Source: an uncultured Lachnospiraceae bacterium (lineage in GTDB: Bacteria > Bacillota_A > Clostridia > Lachnospirales > Lachnospiraceae). From it: DNA of 7,591 bases. Shown piece after piece: positions 1 to 6,152 of the stretch (position 1 is the stretch's first letter; each line of letters starts with the position of its first letter). Location of the stretch: the NCBI GenBank assembly GCA_910588595.1, contig CAJUQU010000187.1, forward strand, positions 1 to 7,591. The letters are read 5' to 3'. The translations under genes and the position numbers were made by a program. The notes beneath the pieces are model-generated. The model was given only the letters and a program-made list of their open reading frames with translations, was not told the DNA's origin and searched no databases.

Positions 1-61
1 GGGATCTCTTCATCTTTTTTCTTATATAATTCACTATCTTTTCGTCTGTTTTAATCCCCAT
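1..61 (-). CDS. Possible 5' end of an unidentified gene, cut by the window edge
   Basis: Reading the minus strand from the ATG at 61-59, a frame stays open to the window edge and gives about 20 residues beginning MGIKTDEKIVNYIRKKM. A GAGGT ribosome binding site lies six bases before this ATG, and a good sigma-A type promoter (137-166) lies upstream in the same orientation, which together make a real gene start plausible. The visible residues are basic and probably helical, but too few to assign a family. It would be transcribed divergently from comFB. A chance open frame cannot be excluded at this length, so the call rests on the promoter and ribosome binding site, not on the protein. Confidence 0.42.
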   Translation of the reverse strand, partial: MGIKTDEKIVNYIRKKMKRS

Positions 62-136
62 CCCAGTACCTCAACCTGCCATAGCATATGACATATTCCA
101 TTTTATGTATCGTAACATTTCAGTACTTTCATTCTT

Positions 137-166
137 ATGATACTCGCTTTTTATACTCTGTGTCAA
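137..166 (-). promoter_or_regulatory. Candidate sigma-A promoter for the left-edge gene
   Basis: On the minus strand a perfect TTGACA (166-161) is followed after 18 bases by TATCAT (142-137), five of six matches to TATAAT. Transcription would start near 130 and leave a leader of roughly 70 bases before the ATG at 61. The spacing is one base longer than ideal. The leader shows no recognised riboswitch. Confidence 0.45.
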
Positions 167-255
167 GTAATTCAAGCTTTCTTTACATTCTTTTGCTCTA
201 CAGCGCATCTTGTTTTCTGAAAAAATATCAATTTTCTATTGATTATCTGACAATT

Positions 256-283
256 TTGTACTAACATAATAAGCAGGTATACT
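256..283 (+). promoter_or_regulatory. Candidate promoter for the comFB-like gene
   Basis: A TATACT box (278-283, five of six matches) lies 36 bases before the comFB start codon, with a weak TTGTAC -35 element at 256-261 and a 16-base spacer. This would give a leader of about 30 bases ending in the strong ribosome binding site. Other partial boxes nearby (CTGACA at 247-252, CATAAT at 265-270) do not have workable spacing with each other. The assignment is tentative because the -35 element matches only at TTG. Confidence 0.35.
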
Positions 284-319
284 TATAGCAGCATCAAACT
301 TAACAAAGGAGGTAACAGT

Positions 320-589
320 ATGGAAGGCTTAAAAAATATCATGGAGGATGATGTGGAGTATCAGTTGAATCATCTGCTTCCCACAATGCCAAATATTTGT
401 TCTTGTGAATCATGCCGGCTGGATATGGCGACTTATGCGCTGAACCGATTGAAACCCAACTATGTGCGCTCAAATACCGGTGCATTATTCCACAAGGTAA
501 ATACCTCGTCTACCCAGGCAAAAACTGAAATCCTTACTGCTGTCGTCACAGCGATCAATATAATAGGAGCGCACCCTCATCACGACTGA
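320..589 (+). CDS. comFB: ComFB-family protein (late competence development protein family)
   Basis: This 89-residue protein has the family hallmarks: an N-terminal helix with N-I-M-E-D-x-V-E (residues 6-13), then L-L-P, a cysteine cluster C-x-C-x-x-C-R-x-D (Cys27, Cys29, Cys32, Asp35) and A-L-N-R-L-x-P-x-Y-V (40-49). The length suits a complete family member. In Bacillus subtilis comFB sits between comFA and comFC and is not essential for DNA uptake; the cysteines are associated with zinc binding. Family members in cyanobacteria and Bacillus have more recently been reported to bind cyclic dinucleotides such as c-di-GMP. Here the gene stands alone with no comFA or comFC beside it, so a regulatory, ligand-binding role fits better than a direct DNA-uptake role; that is inference. 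The start is fixed by AAAGGAGGT at 305-313, six bases before the ATG. A strong terminator follows 11 bases after the stop codon. Confidence 0.88.
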   Translation: MEGLKNIMEDDVEYQLNHLLPTMPNICSCESCRLDMATYALNRLKPNYVRSNTGALFHKVNTSSTQAKTEILTAVVTAINIIGAHPHHD

Positions 590-600
590 GAGAATGCCCC

Positions 601-643
601 ATGCACTTGTGTGGATCCGCACAAGTGCATTATATATTTTTTT
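601..643 (+). terminator. Intrinsic terminator of comFB
   Basis: A perfect 11-base-pair stem (ATGCACTTGTG at 601-611 with CACAAGTGCAT at 620-630) encloses an eight-base loop and is followed by the T-rich run 631-643. Only the plus strand has a U-tract after the stem; read in reverse the stem is followed by GGGGCATTC. It therefore ends comFB and probably does not end nth efficiently. The T-run overlaps the final codons of the convergent gene nth. Confidence 0.88.
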
Positions 644-1280
644 CGCAGATATCATTCAGACAACATCTGTCACAATACGGTTTCGTTCTTGCTGTACATA
701 CCTCCCGTCCGTGATCGACAAGCCTGTGACAAAACTGATTGCCCTCCTCGGGAGGGATCAATTCCCACAGAGCCATCTCCACCTTTTTGGGTTCCCTGAT
801 CTGGTCAACCAACCCCATGCGGTTCGTGAGCCGGATACAATGTGTGTCTGTCACAATCGCAGGTTTGCCAAACACATCTCCCACAATCAGGTTCGCACTC
901 TTTCTACCCACTCCCGGCAGCTTTAACAATGTGTCAAAATCATCCGGCACCCTGCCGTGAAAATCATCGCGGAGCATCTTCATGCAGGCGCTGATATCCC
1001 GCGCTTTGCTGTGTCCTAGTCCGCAAGGCTTGACAATGCGCTCTATATCCTCTACATCCGCATCGGCAAGCGCCTCGACAGTCGGATATTTGTCGTACAG
1101 TCCCTTCACCACCACATTGACCCTCGCATCGGTACACTGTGCTGCGAGGCGCACGCTCACCAAAAGCTTCCACGCCTCGTTGTAGTCCAGTGTGCAATCC
1201 GAATCAGGATACTCCTTTTTGAGACGTTCTATGATCTCAAGCGCGAGTGCTTTCTTCTTCTTTTTGCTTTTTTTTCTCAT
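630..1280 (-). CDS. nth: Endonuclease III (DNA glycosylase / AP lyase)
   Basis: This is a complete 216-residue base excision repair enzyme that removes oxidised pyrimidines and cleaves abasic sites. The helix-hairpin-helix motif LPGVGRKSA is at residues 121-129 with the catalytic lysine at 127; the catalytic aspartate is Asp145 in TDTH, 18 residues later, the same spacing as Lys120 and Asp138 in the Escherichia coli enzyme. The C-terminal 4Fe-4S ligands are Cys195, Cys203, Cys206 and Cys212. The first spacing is seven residues where the E. coli enzyme has six, and an additional cysteine follows at 207. The N-terminus carries a lysine-rich stretch (residues 3-10) encoded partly by a run of eight A. 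The start codon overlaps the hisS stop as ATGA, and GGGAAGG just upstream lies inside hisS, so translation is probably coupled. The conserved fold begins around residue 12. Confidence 0.96.
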   Translation of the reverse strand: MRKKSKKKKKALALEIIERLKKEYPDSDCTLDYNEAWKLLVSVRLAAQCTDARVNVVVKGLYDKYPTVEALADADVEDIERIVKPCGLGHSKARDISACMKMLRDDFHGRVPDDFDTLLKLPGVGRKSANLIVGDVFGKPAIVTDTHCIRLTNRMGLVDQIREPKKVEMALWELIPPEEGNQFCHRLVDHGREVCTARTKPYCDRCCLNDICEKNI

Positions 1281-2575
1281 TTTTCCTTCCCGCTGATAAC
1301 ACTCCCCGGAGCGTGATCCTTTAAGCCCTCTTTATAGAACTGTCTGAACTCATCATACCCCTCTGCTGTAAGCTGCTCTTTCTGGAACTTTTTATTCTTG
1401 TTCATGCGCGCCACGAGTACCTGTGCACCGCCCTGCCGGTCTGCCTGTGCCTCCGCGATGATCTTGCAGAGCGCCTCCCCTGACACACCTTTCTCGATCA
1501 GATATGCGATTTTCTTACTCTGATTTGGCACCTTGAACCCGCTCTCCATCAGGATCAGTATAATGCGCTCAAATCCGATGGAAAATCCACATGCAGGCAC
1601 GTCCTTTCCCGTAAACCGTCCTACCATTTTATCGTATCTGCCGCCGCCACCGCAGCTGATCCCGAGTTCGGGCATCGCGATCTCAAAAATCGTCCCTGTA
1701 TAGTAGGACATACCGCGCACTAAAGTCGGATCGAACACGAGCCGGAAATAATCTCCTTTCGTGGCATTGACACTCTCGATGATCTCCCTGAACCCCAGCC
1801 TCGTCGCCTCATCGAGAAATCCTGTCATACGCTCCTCGATAAAGGTGAGCGTGTCCTCCTTATCATTCATATCTCTGAAAAGTGCAAGATATCTGTCAAC
1901 ACAACCACGGTCATATCCGCCTTCGATCAGCTCACGCTCCACGCCCTCGATTCCGATCTTATCCATCTTGTCAAGTGTGACAAATATGTTGTCGTAGTCC
2001 TCCTCGTCAAATCCACTGTACGCAGCCACAGCTTTTAAGATCCTTCTGTCATTTATACGGATCTCAAAATTCTTAAATCCCAGATTTCCAAGCGTCGTTG
2101 TCGTGGCAAGGATCAGCTCGATCTCCGCAAGGTTCGACTCCTCACCAAGAATGTCAATGTCACACTGCATAAACTGACGGTATCTGCCTTTCTGCGGTCT
2201 GTCCGCCCTCCATACATTCCCCATCTGCAGCGCCTTAAAGGGTGACGGCAGCTCATTTGCATGGTTCGCATAATACCGCACAAGCGGTACTGTCAAGTCA
2301 TAGCGCATCCCAAGATCAACGACATCTGCGTCGGTCTTTGCAGTCTCTAGATTGAGCTGCGCCCCCCTCTTCAACACCTTGAATATCAGTTTTTCGTTCT
2401 CACCGCCCTGCTTGCTGCTCAGATTTTCAATATTTTCCATACAGGGTGTCTCCATTGGTGTAAATCCGAATTTCCCATAAGTCTCCCTGATCACACCCAT
2501 CACATGATCACGGATCTGCATTTCTTCCGGCATGATATCCTTCATACCGTTTACAGGCTTCTTATTCAGTGCCAT
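1277..2575 (-). CDS. hisS: Histidyl-tRNA synthetase
   Basis: This 432-residue class II aminoacyl-tRNA synthetase charges tRNA-His in the cytoplasm. Motif 2 spans about residues 119-145 (GNVWRADRPQKGRYRQF, then CDIDILGE). The histidine-specific HisA motif is LVRGMSYYTGTIFE at 285-298, carrying the arginine used in amino acid activation, and GGGGRYD (309-315) precedes motif 3 (PACGFSIGFERI, 327-338). HisA reads GMSYY where many bacterial enzymes have GLDYY. The C-terminal part (about 355-432) is shorter and less like the usual anticodon-binding domain, with the basic stretch RMNKNKKFQKEQL; I recall this form as typical of Lachnospiraceae enzymes. The start has GAGGT (2586-2582) six bases upstream. 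The regulatory paralogue HisZ lacks a full set of active-site motifs, whereas this protein keeps them, and no his biosynthesis genes are nearby. It lies 75 bases after the 82-residue gene without a terminator between them, and nth overlaps its end. Confidence 0.96.
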   Translation of the reverse strand: MALNKKPVNGMKDIMPEEMQIRDHVMGVIRETYGKFGFTPMETPCMENIENLSSKQGGENEKLIFKVLKRGAQLNLETAKTDADVVDLGMRYDLTVPLVRYYANHANELPSPFKALQMGNVWRADRPQKGRYRQFMQCDIDILGEESNLAEIELILATTTTLGNLGFKNFEIRINDRRILKAVAAYSGFDEEDYDNIFVTLDKMDKIGIEGVERELIEGGYDRGCVDRYLALFRDMNDKEDTLTFIEERMTGFLDEATRLGFREIIESVNATKGDYFRLVFDPTLVRGMSYYTGTIFEIAMPELGISCGGGGRYDKMVGRFTGKDVPACGFSIGFERIILILMESGFKVPNQSKKIAYLIEKGVSGEALCKIIAEAQADRQGGAQVLVARMNKNKKFQKEQLTAEGYDEFRQFYKEGLKDHAPGSVISGKEK

Positions 2576-2650
2576 AACTGTACCTCATTTCATTCTATAT
2601 CATTTTATTAACTATCATATATTGCTGATCAAAAAGTATCCGATCTCAAA

Positions 2651-2899
2651 TCAGTCACACCCAAAATTTCTGGTGGTCCCCTTTGCCCAAGGGCTGCCCA
2701 CATCACAGCGGCCATGATGATACTGTGTATTGACCGTGCCATCCTGCTGCTCCTCAGACACATTTACCTTGATACGGCTCACACCATTCACTGTCTTGCT
2801 GTCAAGCATATTGATAATATCCTCGATCTCCTGCTCCTGCCGATCTCTTTTCTGTGCCTCAAGTTCATCCATATCTTCCAAACCGCCAAATACTGCCAT
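2651..2899 (-). CDS. Small protein of unknown function ahead of hisS
   Basis: This 82-residue protein matches no family I can name. Residues 8-31 form a strongly charged, probably helical or short coiled-coil segment rich in Glu, Asp, Lys and Arg. A middle part (about 37-55) contains a beta-like stretch, GVSRIKVNV. The tail carries a distinctive cluster YHHGRCDVGSPWAKG (60-74) and ends GCD. The His-His and two cysteines could bind metal, which is speculation. There is no signal peptide or membrane segment, so it is probably cytoplasmic. The start is well supported by AGAGGAGG eight bases upstream and by an extended -10 promoter (2934-2962). It lies 75 bases before hisS in the same direction and probably heads the hisS-nth transcript. 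A RiPP precursor was considered because Cys, Ser and Thr gather in the tail, but no modification enzyme or exporter lies nearby in this unit. Confidence 0.78.
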   Translation of the reverse strand: MAVFGGLEDMDELEAQKRDRQEQEIEDIINMLDSKTVNGVSRIKVNVSEEQQDGTVNTQYHHGRCDVGSPWAKGTTRNFGCD

Positions 2900-2933
2900 A
2901 TCTGATTCCTCCTCTTTGTACCTATCTTATCGT

Positions 2934-2962
2934 ATCATAGCATAGATCTTGTTCGAATGCAA
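2934..2962 (-). promoter_or_regulatory. Extended -10 promoter of the small gene-hisS-nth unit
   Basis: On the minus strand TTGCAT (2962-2957) is followed after exactly 17 bases by TATGAT (2939-2934), and the bases just before the -10 box are TGC, the extended -10 signature. The -35 element is weak beyond TTG, which extended -10 promoters tolerate. Transcription should begin near 2927, about 28 bases before the start codon of the 82-residue gene. No comparable promoter was seen in the 75-base gap before hisS, so this one probably serves hisS and nth too. Confidence 0.68.
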
Positions 2963-2980
2963 GTTCTATTTGTGCGGCGA

Positions 2981-3027
2981 TAAAAAAGACCAATACCTTC
3001 TCCTGACAAGGCTTCGGCACTGGTCTT
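2981..3027 (-). terminator. Intrinsic terminator of the GH13 gene
   Basis: On the minus strand AAGACCAGTGCC (3027-3016) pairs with GGTATTGGTCTT (2997-2986) in a 12-base-pair stem with two G-U wobbles. The T-run continues through 2982. It begins nine bases after the GH13 stop codon and separates that gene from the promoter at 2934-2962. Confidence 0.82.
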
Positions 3028-3035
3028 ATTTACCG

Positions 3036-4811
3036 TCATATATTCTGCTTATTGCTCAGATACCGTATACACACTCCGTTTGTGTGGAGCACATCACCCT
3101 CGAGCCGTCTTGAGAACATGATCTTGCTGTCCTCGTCCTTGATCACCTCGATATCTTCCTCGCTGCTGTTCACGATCACCTCGAGTGTCTCGCCCCACCC
3201 CATCTTCTGAAACTGGATCACCCTGGGATTCGCATAATCAGCCGGAAAATGGAAATTGCGCTCCCGCATCAGCGGTTCTTCTTTTCTGAGTTTGACAAGC
3301 TGCTTTGTCACGGAGATCTGTTCATTGTATTTGCCCTGCTCGATGTCTGCCCACGGCATACAGCGTCGGCAGTCCGGATCGTAACCTCCCTCCATGCCGA
3401 TCTCCGTTCCATAATAGATACATGTACTGCCCGGCATCGTAAACAGCAATGCAAACAGACAGTTATATTCGTCAAGACCACTTGTCACATTTCTGAGGCG
3501 GATCGTGTCATGCGAGTCCAGCATATTGAACAGCACATCATTTGTCTGCTGCATATAGTTCGTATAGCAGCGGTTGATCATGAACTCAAAATCTTCCCCT
3601 GTGAGGCTCTTATCCAGGAAAAAGTCCTTCATGCTGCCTGCGAGCGGATAGTTCATAACGGAATCGTACTCATCTCCCCTGAGCCATGGAATCGCATCGT
3701 GCCAGATCTCTCCGAGAAGATAGATATCCGGTTTGATCGATTTCAATGCTTTCCTGAGCTCCTTGCAAAATACATGGGACACCTCATTTGCCACATCCAT
3801 GCGTATACCATCCACATCGTACTTCTTTACCCAGCCGCATGCAACCCCGATCAGATATTCGCGAACCACCGGATTGTTTGTATTGAGTTTTGGCATATCA
3901 TCAAAAAAGGCAAATGTATATAATTGACCTCTCTTTGCCGCGTCCCACTGATTGGACAGCGGCCATTCGTTGATCATAAACCAGTCATAATACTTGGAGT
4001 CACGCCCGTTCTCCAGCACATCCTGCCATGGCTTAAAGAAGTAACCGCAGTGGTTGAATACCGCATCGAGCATCACACGGATCCCGCGCGCGTGCGCCTG
4101 TTCCACGAAGTTTTTCATGATCTCGTCGTCACCGAAATTGTGATCGATCTTTTCGTAATCTGTCGTGTCGTATTTGTGGTTGGATGGCGATTCATTGATC
4201 GGTGTTGTATAGATGCCTGTGATCCCCAGATCCTTTAGGTAGTCAAGCTTGTCCGTCATGCCTTTGAGATCACCGCCATAAAAGTCGTGATGCCCGACAC
4301 CCCCCTCATATTTCCATTGCTTTGTATGCTCGGGATCCAGAGATGCGTCACCGTTGCAGAAGCGCTCCGGAAATATCTGATACCATACCGTCTCGTTCAC
4401 CCACTCCGGCACTTTGTTGACATCGATGGGATTCAGCCACGGCATGGTAAAACACTGTCTGCTCCGACCTTTGATCTGCATCTGTTCCTCGCTGACAAAC
4501 CCGTCCTCGAAATAGTACCAGCGCTCTGCCTCTGTCACCAGTTCAAAGTAATATTTCAATCTTTTATATGCGGGTTTGATCGTTGTCGTCCACCAAAGCT
4601 GGTATTTCAGACGCTTCTTAAATGGAATATTCGCCTTTTCGCCGGTCCATTCCTCACCGCCGCCCAAAATCCCGTTCGCAAACGGATCTCCATAAACAAT
4701 ATTTACTTCCTTGACATCATATCCGGTTTTAAGATTGATGATCAGCTGATTTTCGTCGAGCATGTAGCAATAATTATCGACTGTTCTGTGATAAACTGAC
4801 GCAAACTCCAT
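3036..4811 (-). CDS. GH13 alpha-glucan hydrolase, neopullulanase / cyclomaltodextrinase / maltogenic amylase type
   Basis: This is a 591-residue cytoplasmic enzyme of the GH13 clan, best fitting subfamily 20, which hydrolyses cyclodextrins, pullulan or maltooligosaccharides. An N-terminal CBM34-like domain (about 1-120) begins with the family-typical VYHR...DNYCY and has VYGDPF. The catalytic barrel starts near VWYQIFPERF (142-151). Region I is DAVFNH (249-254), region V is MPKLN (306-310, diagnostic of this subfamily), region II is GIRMDVANE with the nucleophile Asp339, region III is LLGEIWHD with the acid Glu368, and region IV is LDSHD with Asp435. All catalytic residues are present. There is no signal peptide, so it acts on imported oligosaccharides. 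A start at 4832 is possible and would add seven residues, but it lacks a ribosome binding site; the ATG at 4811 has a purine-rich site upstream and matches the usual N-terminus. Exact substrate preference cannot be read from the sequence. A cre-like site lies upstream. Confidence 0.93.
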   Translation of the reverse strand: MEFASVYHRTVDNYCYMLDENQLIINLKTGYDVKEVNIVYGDPFANGILGGGEEWTGEKANIPFKKRLKYQLWWTTTIKPAYKRLKYYFELVTEAERWYYFEDGFVSEEQMQIKGRSRQCFTMPWLNPIDVNKVPEWVNETVWYQIFPERFCNGDASLDPEHTKQWKYEGGVGHHDFYGGDLKGMTDKLDYLKDLGITGIYTTPINESPSNHKYDTTDYEKIDHNFGDDEIMKNFVEQAHARGIRVMLDAVFNHCGYFFKPWQDVLENGRDSKYYDWFMINEWPLSNQWDAAKRGQLYTFAFFDDMPKLNTNNPVVREYLIGVACGWVKKYDVDGIRMDVANEVSHVFCKELRKALKSIKPDIYLLGEIWHDAIPWLRGDEYDSVMNYPLAGSMKDFFLDKSLTGEDFEFMINRCYTNYMQQTNDVLFNMLDSHDTIRLRNVTSGLDEYNCLFALLFTMPGSTCIYYGTEIGMEGGYDPDCRRCMPWADIEQGKYNEQISVTKQLVKLRKEEPLMRERNFHFPADYANPRVIQFQKMGWGETLEVIVNSSEEDIEVIKDEDSKIMFSRRLEGDVLHTNGVCIRYLSNKQNI

Positions 4812-4819
4812 ACTTGTAT

Positions 4820-4830
4820 CTTTCCTTTCC
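4820..4830 (-). promoter_or_regulatory. Ribosome binding site that decides the GH13 start
   Basis: The minus-strand purine run GGAAAGGAAAG (4830-4820) ends eight bases before the ATG at 4811. It overlaps the first in-frame ATG (4832-4830), which itself is preceded only by TTCATAGTAA with no Shine-Dalgarno match. This favours the downstream start. Confidence 0.6.
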
Positions 4831-4867
4831 ATTTACTATGAACTCTGTTCGATCCGTTCTTTAGATC

Positions 4868-4883
4868 TTCTGTCCGCTTTCAA
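4868..4883 (-). promoter_or_regulatory. Candidate CcpA-binding cre site upstream of the GH13 gene
   Basis: The minus strand reads TTGAAAGCGGACAGAA (4883-4868). Against the Bacillus-type cre consensus WTGNAANCGNWNNCAW only one defined position fails (G where C is expected). It lies 57 bases before the GH13 start, just after a perfect TTGACA (4896-4891). Repression of a starch or maltodextrin enzyme by CcpA during growth on preferred sugars would be in keeping with known Firmicutes regulation. The promoter itself is uncertain because no good -10 box lies 16-18 bases after that TTGACA. Confidence 0.42.
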
Positions 4884-4912
4884 GAATGTCTGTCAAACAC
4901 TTAGATATGCTG

Positions 4913-5947
4913 CTATCCGGTCACACTGACCCTGCCCGCCAGCACATTTTCATAATCCTCCAGATTCTTCTCCAAAAGCTTTGGCGTGTCAAGTCCGTAC
5001 GGGCACTTAGAAGCGCACTGTCCACAGTGGAGGCAGTCCTTTATTTTCGCCATCTGCGCCTGCCACTCTTCCCCCAGCCAGTTCGCCGACGGCGACCGCC
5101 GCAAAAGCTGTGAGATCCGCGCACAGTTATTGATCTGGATTCCTTTCGGGCACGGCATACAGTAGCCGCAGCCACGGCAGAAATCCCCTGCAAGTTCTCT
5201 CAGATCCCTCTCATATACTGCCTTCATCTCCTCGTCCATCTCAGGCATCTGCTTCTGGTAGGACAGAAATTCCGCCAGCTCAGATTCCCGCTGCACTCCC
5301 CACAGCGGCAGCACTGACTCATGCTGACAGGCAAACCAATAACAGAGCTTAGAATTCGTGAGCAGCCCGCCCGCAAGCCCTTTCATGCCGAGAAAGCCCA
5401 TTCCCGCCTCCTCACACTTCCTCACAAGCGCGATCTCCTTGTCAGTGGAGATATACGCAAATGGAAACTGCAGTGTTTCATACAATTCGCTCTCGACTGC
5501 CTCCTCTGCCACGTTCAGCAGATGGGCAGTTATCCCGATATGCTTGATCTTTCCTTCCTCTTTTGCTTTGACCACCGCGTCATAGACACCGTCCTCATCG
5601 CCCGGACGAAAACATTTCGGTGCACAGTGAAGCTGGTAGATATCTATGTAATCCGTTTTCAGCAGACTGAGCGAGGTCTCCAGATCTTCTAGAACCTTCT
5701 CCCCAGTCTTTGCAGCAGTCTTTGTCGCAATATAATACCTGTCCCTGTCGACACCTTCCAGTGCGATGCCCAGCTTTTTCTCACTGTCACTGTACGCTCT
5801 TGCCGTGTCAAAGAAATTCACACCGCCGTCAAGTGCCATATGGATCAGTTTTACTGCGCTCTCCTCATCGATCCTCTGGATCGGAAGCGCCCCAAACCCA
5901 TTCTTGTTTGCAACGATCCCCGTATTTCCGAGTCTTACAGTCACCAT
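4913..5947 (-). CDS. Aldo/keto reductase with C-terminal 4Fe-4S dicluster domain
   Basis: This 344-residue oxidoreductase joins an NAD(P)H-dependent aldo/keto reductase barrel (about 1-245) to a ferredoxin-like tail. The catalytic tetrad is visible as Asp47 and Tyr52 in FDTARAY, Lys76 in ATKT and His107 in YQLH. The tail holds one cluster of cysteines at 257, 260, 263 and 266 (CRGCGYCMPCPKG) and another at 305, 308, 311 and 315 (CLHCGQCASKCP), as in the widespread Fe-S-tailed group of this family in anaerobes. Its physiological substrate is unknown; the clusters suggest electron transfer linked to the barrel, which is inference. No signal peptide is seen. The start is supported by AAGGAGG eight bases upstream. 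It precedes the GH13 gene by 101 bases in the same direction with no terminator visible between, so the two may be partly co-transcribed. The 205 bases upstream hold the TetR terminator and a purine-rich leader but no convincing promoter. Confidence 0.93.
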   Translation of the reverse strand: MVTVRLGNTGIVANKNGFGALPIQRIDEESAVKLIHMALDGGVNFFDTARAYSDSEKKLGIALEGVDRDRYYIATKTAAKTGEKVLEDLETSLSLLKTDYIDIYQLHCAPKCFRPGDEDGVYDAVVKAKEEGKIKHIGITAHLLNVAEEAVESELYETLQFPFAYISTDKEIALVRKCEEAGMGFLGMKGLAGGLLTNSKLCYWFACQHESVLPLWGVQRESELAEFLSYQKQMPEMDEEMKAVYERDLRELAGDFCRGCGYCMPCPKGIQINNCARISQLLRRSPSANWLGEEWQAQMAKIKDCLHCGQCASKCPYGLDTPKLLEKNLEDYENVLAGRVSVTG

Positions 5948-6107
5948 GGTCCTCTCCTCCTTCTCGACCCTATATTTCCTTGCTTCTCCCTGCAGAAAAC
6001 CGGCTTGTCTGTCTCTCTGCCGCGCTTCACCCTCTTCCGCCTATATTTTGCCGGTGTCATCCGCTTCACTCAGGATAAGCTCCATTTCTTGTCACACGCA
6101 ACGCCTA

Positions 6108-6148
6108 CGAAAAAAGACAGCCTATATCCGCTAAGCTATCTTTTTTCG
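6108..6148. terminator. Bidirectional-looking terminator after the TetR gene
   Basis: CGAAAAAAGACAGC (6108-6121) pairs with GCTATCTTTTTTCG (6135-6148) in a 14-base-pair stem with a single mismatch-type wobble position and a 13-base loop. The A-run and T-run lie on opposite arms, so a transcript from either strand ends its stem in U residues. It starts four bases after the TetR stop codon and mainly serves that minus-strand gene; no plus-strand gene leads into it. Confidence 0.8.
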
Positions 6149-6152
6149 ATCT

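Larger units (their letters stand above)
62..319. other. AT-rich divergent intergenic region
   Basis: Apart from the two candidate promoters pointing in opposite directions (137-166 minus, 256-283 plus) and the comFB ribosome binding site (305-313), I see no gene, RNA structure or long repeat here. The composition is clearly richer in A and T than the flanking genes. Confidence 0.6.

Noticed and set aside
1277..2575. HisZ, the ATP phosphoribosyltransferase regulatory subunit
   Set aside because: Motif 2, the HisA motif and motif 3 are intact, and no histidine biosynthesis genes are adjacent.
2576..2650. Possible T-box riboswitch controlling hisS
   Set aside because: The 75-base gap is too short for a T-box and I see no T-box consensus or terminator in it.
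2651..2899. RiPP precursor peptide
   Set aside because: The tail contains Cys, Ser and Thr, but there is no modification enzyme or dedicated exporter in the unit; the neighbours are hisS and nth.
3249..3923. Long plus-strand open frame of 224 codons opposite the GH13 gene
   Set aside because: It lies entirely antisense to a gene with all GH13 catalytic motifs, lacks a convincing ribosome binding site and has no recognisable domain; it is a codon-bias shadow.
4287..4799. Plus-strand open frame of 170 codons opposite the GH13 N-terminal region
   Set aside because: It is antisense to the CBM34-like region and the start of the barrel, with no domain and no promoter; treated as a shadow.
5948..6107. 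Promoter for the reductase gene in its purine-rich leader
   Set aside because: Combinations such as TTGCGT with TATCCT or the two TATAGG boxes match poorly, so none was listed as a feature.
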